Positions 63,053 to 64,000 of a stretch of DNA of 64,000 bases are shown here, piece by piece. The stretch comes from Pararhizobium_B sp963760965 (lineage in GTDB: Bacteria > Pseudomonadota > Alphaproteobacteria > Rhizobiales > Rhizobiaceae). The stretch covers positions 186,001 through 250,000 of the forward strand of contig CAVXEW010000009.1 in the NCBI GenBank assembly GCA_963760965.1. Direction: 5' to 3'. The notes below the pieces were generated by a model. The model worked only from the letters and a program-made list of their open reading frames with translations. It did no database searches and was not told where the DNA came from. A program made the translations under genes and the position numbers. Each line of letters begins with the position of its first letter. Position 1 is the first letter of the stretch.

Positions 63053-64000
63053 ACGCGCGGACAACGCGTCTGGTGACTGCGGTCGTCGTTCTCCTGATCG
63101 CCGCGGCGCCGGCCTACATCGCCCCTTTCACCGTGTCGCTGATGAACTACATCGGCGTCTACGCGCTGGTCGCTCTCGGCCTCGTGCTCCTCACCGGCAT
63201 CAGCGGCATGGTCTCCTTCGGCCAGGCCGCATTCATGGGCATCGCAGCCTACTCGACCGCCTGGGTTTCCGCAGTGCAGGGGCTTTCGCCCTGGCTCGGC
63301 CTGTTGCTCGCGCTGCTGCTTACCGCTCTCGTCGCCGCCGTTCTCGGCGCAGTGACGTTGCGCCTGAAGGGGCATTTCCTGTCCCTGAGCACCATTGCCT
63401 GGGGACTGGCGATCTACTTCACCTTCGGCAACATGCCGGGCCTCGGAAGCCACAACGGCATCACGTCGATCCCGCCGGTCTCGATCGGCACGATGAAGCT
63501 CGAGACAAGCGCCGAAATCTACTATCTCATCTGGGCGATCCTCCTGATAGCCATGCTGCTGGCACACAACCTGCTCAATTCGCGCATCGGCCGGGCCATG
63601 CGGGCACTGCGCGGAGGCAACGCCATGGTCGAATCCCTCGGGATCGACGCCTTTCGCATCAGGCTGGTAACGTTCGTCGTTTCCGCCCTGCTCGCCGCCT
63701 TTGCCGGATGGCTCTATGCCCACATGAACCGCTTCGTCAGCCCGACGCCCTTCGACGTGACCATGGGCATCGAATTCCTGATGATGGCCATGGTCGGAGG
63801 TTCGGGCTACCTGCTCGGCGCCGTGGTCGGTGCCGGCCTTATCACGCTGCTCAAGAACAGTGTGCAGGACTACCTGCCGCTGATCGCACCAAGCGCTTCG
63901 GGACAGTTGGAGATTGTCGTCTTCTCCGGCCTTTTCATCCTCTTCCTGCAATATGCACGCGAGGGGATCGTGCCTTTCGTCGCTCATCTCCTGCCGGAGC
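63049..64000 (+). CDS. livM: LivM-like ABC importer permease, truncated at the window end
   Basis: The frame is open from the ATG at 63049 to base 64000 (about 317 codons), with no stop in the window. It has LivM features: MNYIGVYALVALGLVLLTGI, SGMVSFGQAAFMGIAAYSTA, LSLSTIAWGLAIYFTFGN, RIGRAMRALRGGNAMVESLG (coupling loop) and MGIEFLMMAMVGGSGYLLGA. The remaining part could be the short C-terminus or a fused LivG ATPase, which cannot be seen. It overlaps livH by ATGA and is expected to be followed by ATPase genes. Confidence 0.9.
   Translation, partial: MNARTTRLVTAVVVLLIAAAPAYIAPFTVSLMNYIGVYALVALGLVLLTGISGMVSFGQAAFMGIAAYSTAWVSAVQGLSPWLGLLLALLLTALVAAVLGAVTLRLKGHFLSLSTIAWGLAIYFTFGNMPGLGSHNGITSIPPVSIGTMKLETSAEIYYLIWAILLIAMLLAHNLLNSRIGRAMRALRGGNAMVESLGIDAFRIRLVTFVVSALLAAFAGWLYAHMNRFVSPTPFDVTMGIEFLMMAMVGGSGYLLGAVVGAGLITLLKNSVQDYLPLIAPSASGQLEIVVFSGLFILFLQYAREGIVPFVAHLLPE

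Overview
The window is GC-rich, densely coding DNA from an alphaproteobacterium, most likely of the order Hyphomicrobiales (Rhizobiales). The evidence is the gene content (class I PHA synthase and phasin, EtfE1-like persulfide dioxygenase, DUF1796, COG4671 glycosyltransferases, PaoABC-like aldehyde oxidoreductase, large-subunit catalase), the frequent GTG/TTG starts with ATGA-type overlaps, and a Fnr/FixK-type regulatory signature. I see no rRNA, tRNA, CRISPR array, insertion sequence or phage gene, so I cannot say whether this is chromosome or megaplasmid.

Layout. 1-846: end of a YeeE/YedE sulfur transporter. 948-10309: a low-oxygen/stress block. It holds quinone reductase, phaC and a frameshifted ackA on the minus strand, and hemN, a universal stress protein, a CBS-BON protein and a P3A proton ATPase on the plus strand. 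10485-21881: a surface-glycan locus with a UDP-sugar dehydrogenase, FkbM methyltransferase, large MscS channel, DUF1796 protein, four glycosyltransferases and a polysaccharide-deacetylase-like protein. 21872-27990: an oligopeptide/oligosaccharide-type ABC importer on the minus strand, tail to tail with the glycan operon. 28267-30016: persulfide dioxygenase-like MBL protein plus a TSUP permease. 30090-38688: two tripartite-type export systems (DevBCA-like and MacAB-like) flanking a CBS protein and a phasin. 38737-49510: a second, denser low-oxygen block with DUF3775, PRPP synthetase, a small-molecule-kinase-like protein, a USP, flavodoxin, an unknown protein, DUF2267, and an acetyl-CoA synthetase / fused E1 / E2 / ACP operon. 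49782-55928: alpha-glucan phosphorylase, a small unknown protein and a three-subunit Mo-aldehyde oxidoreductase. 56069-64000: response regulator, Na+/H+ antiporter, large catalase, and a branched-chain-amino-acid-type ABC importer that runs off the end.

The unifying signal is a set of 14-bp palindromes of the form TTGAY-N4-RTCAA, the recognition pattern of Fnr/FixK/Dnr regulators. They lie in nearly every control region of the two low-oxygen blocks, usually centred about 58-80 bp upstream of a start codon. That spacing fits activation from about -41.5 with a short leader. The regulated genes cover polyhydroxybutyrate storage (phaC, phasin), acetate/acetyl-CoA conversion (ackA, acs, E1/E2), glycogen mobilisation, oxygen-independent haem synthesis, PRPP supply and universal stress proteins. 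I infer a dispersed low-oxygen survival regulon. Its least familiar part is the acs-E1(alpha/beta fusion)-E2-ACP operon together with several uncharacterised small proteins. No FixK/Fnr gene lies in the window, so the regulator assignment is inferred from the sites alone.
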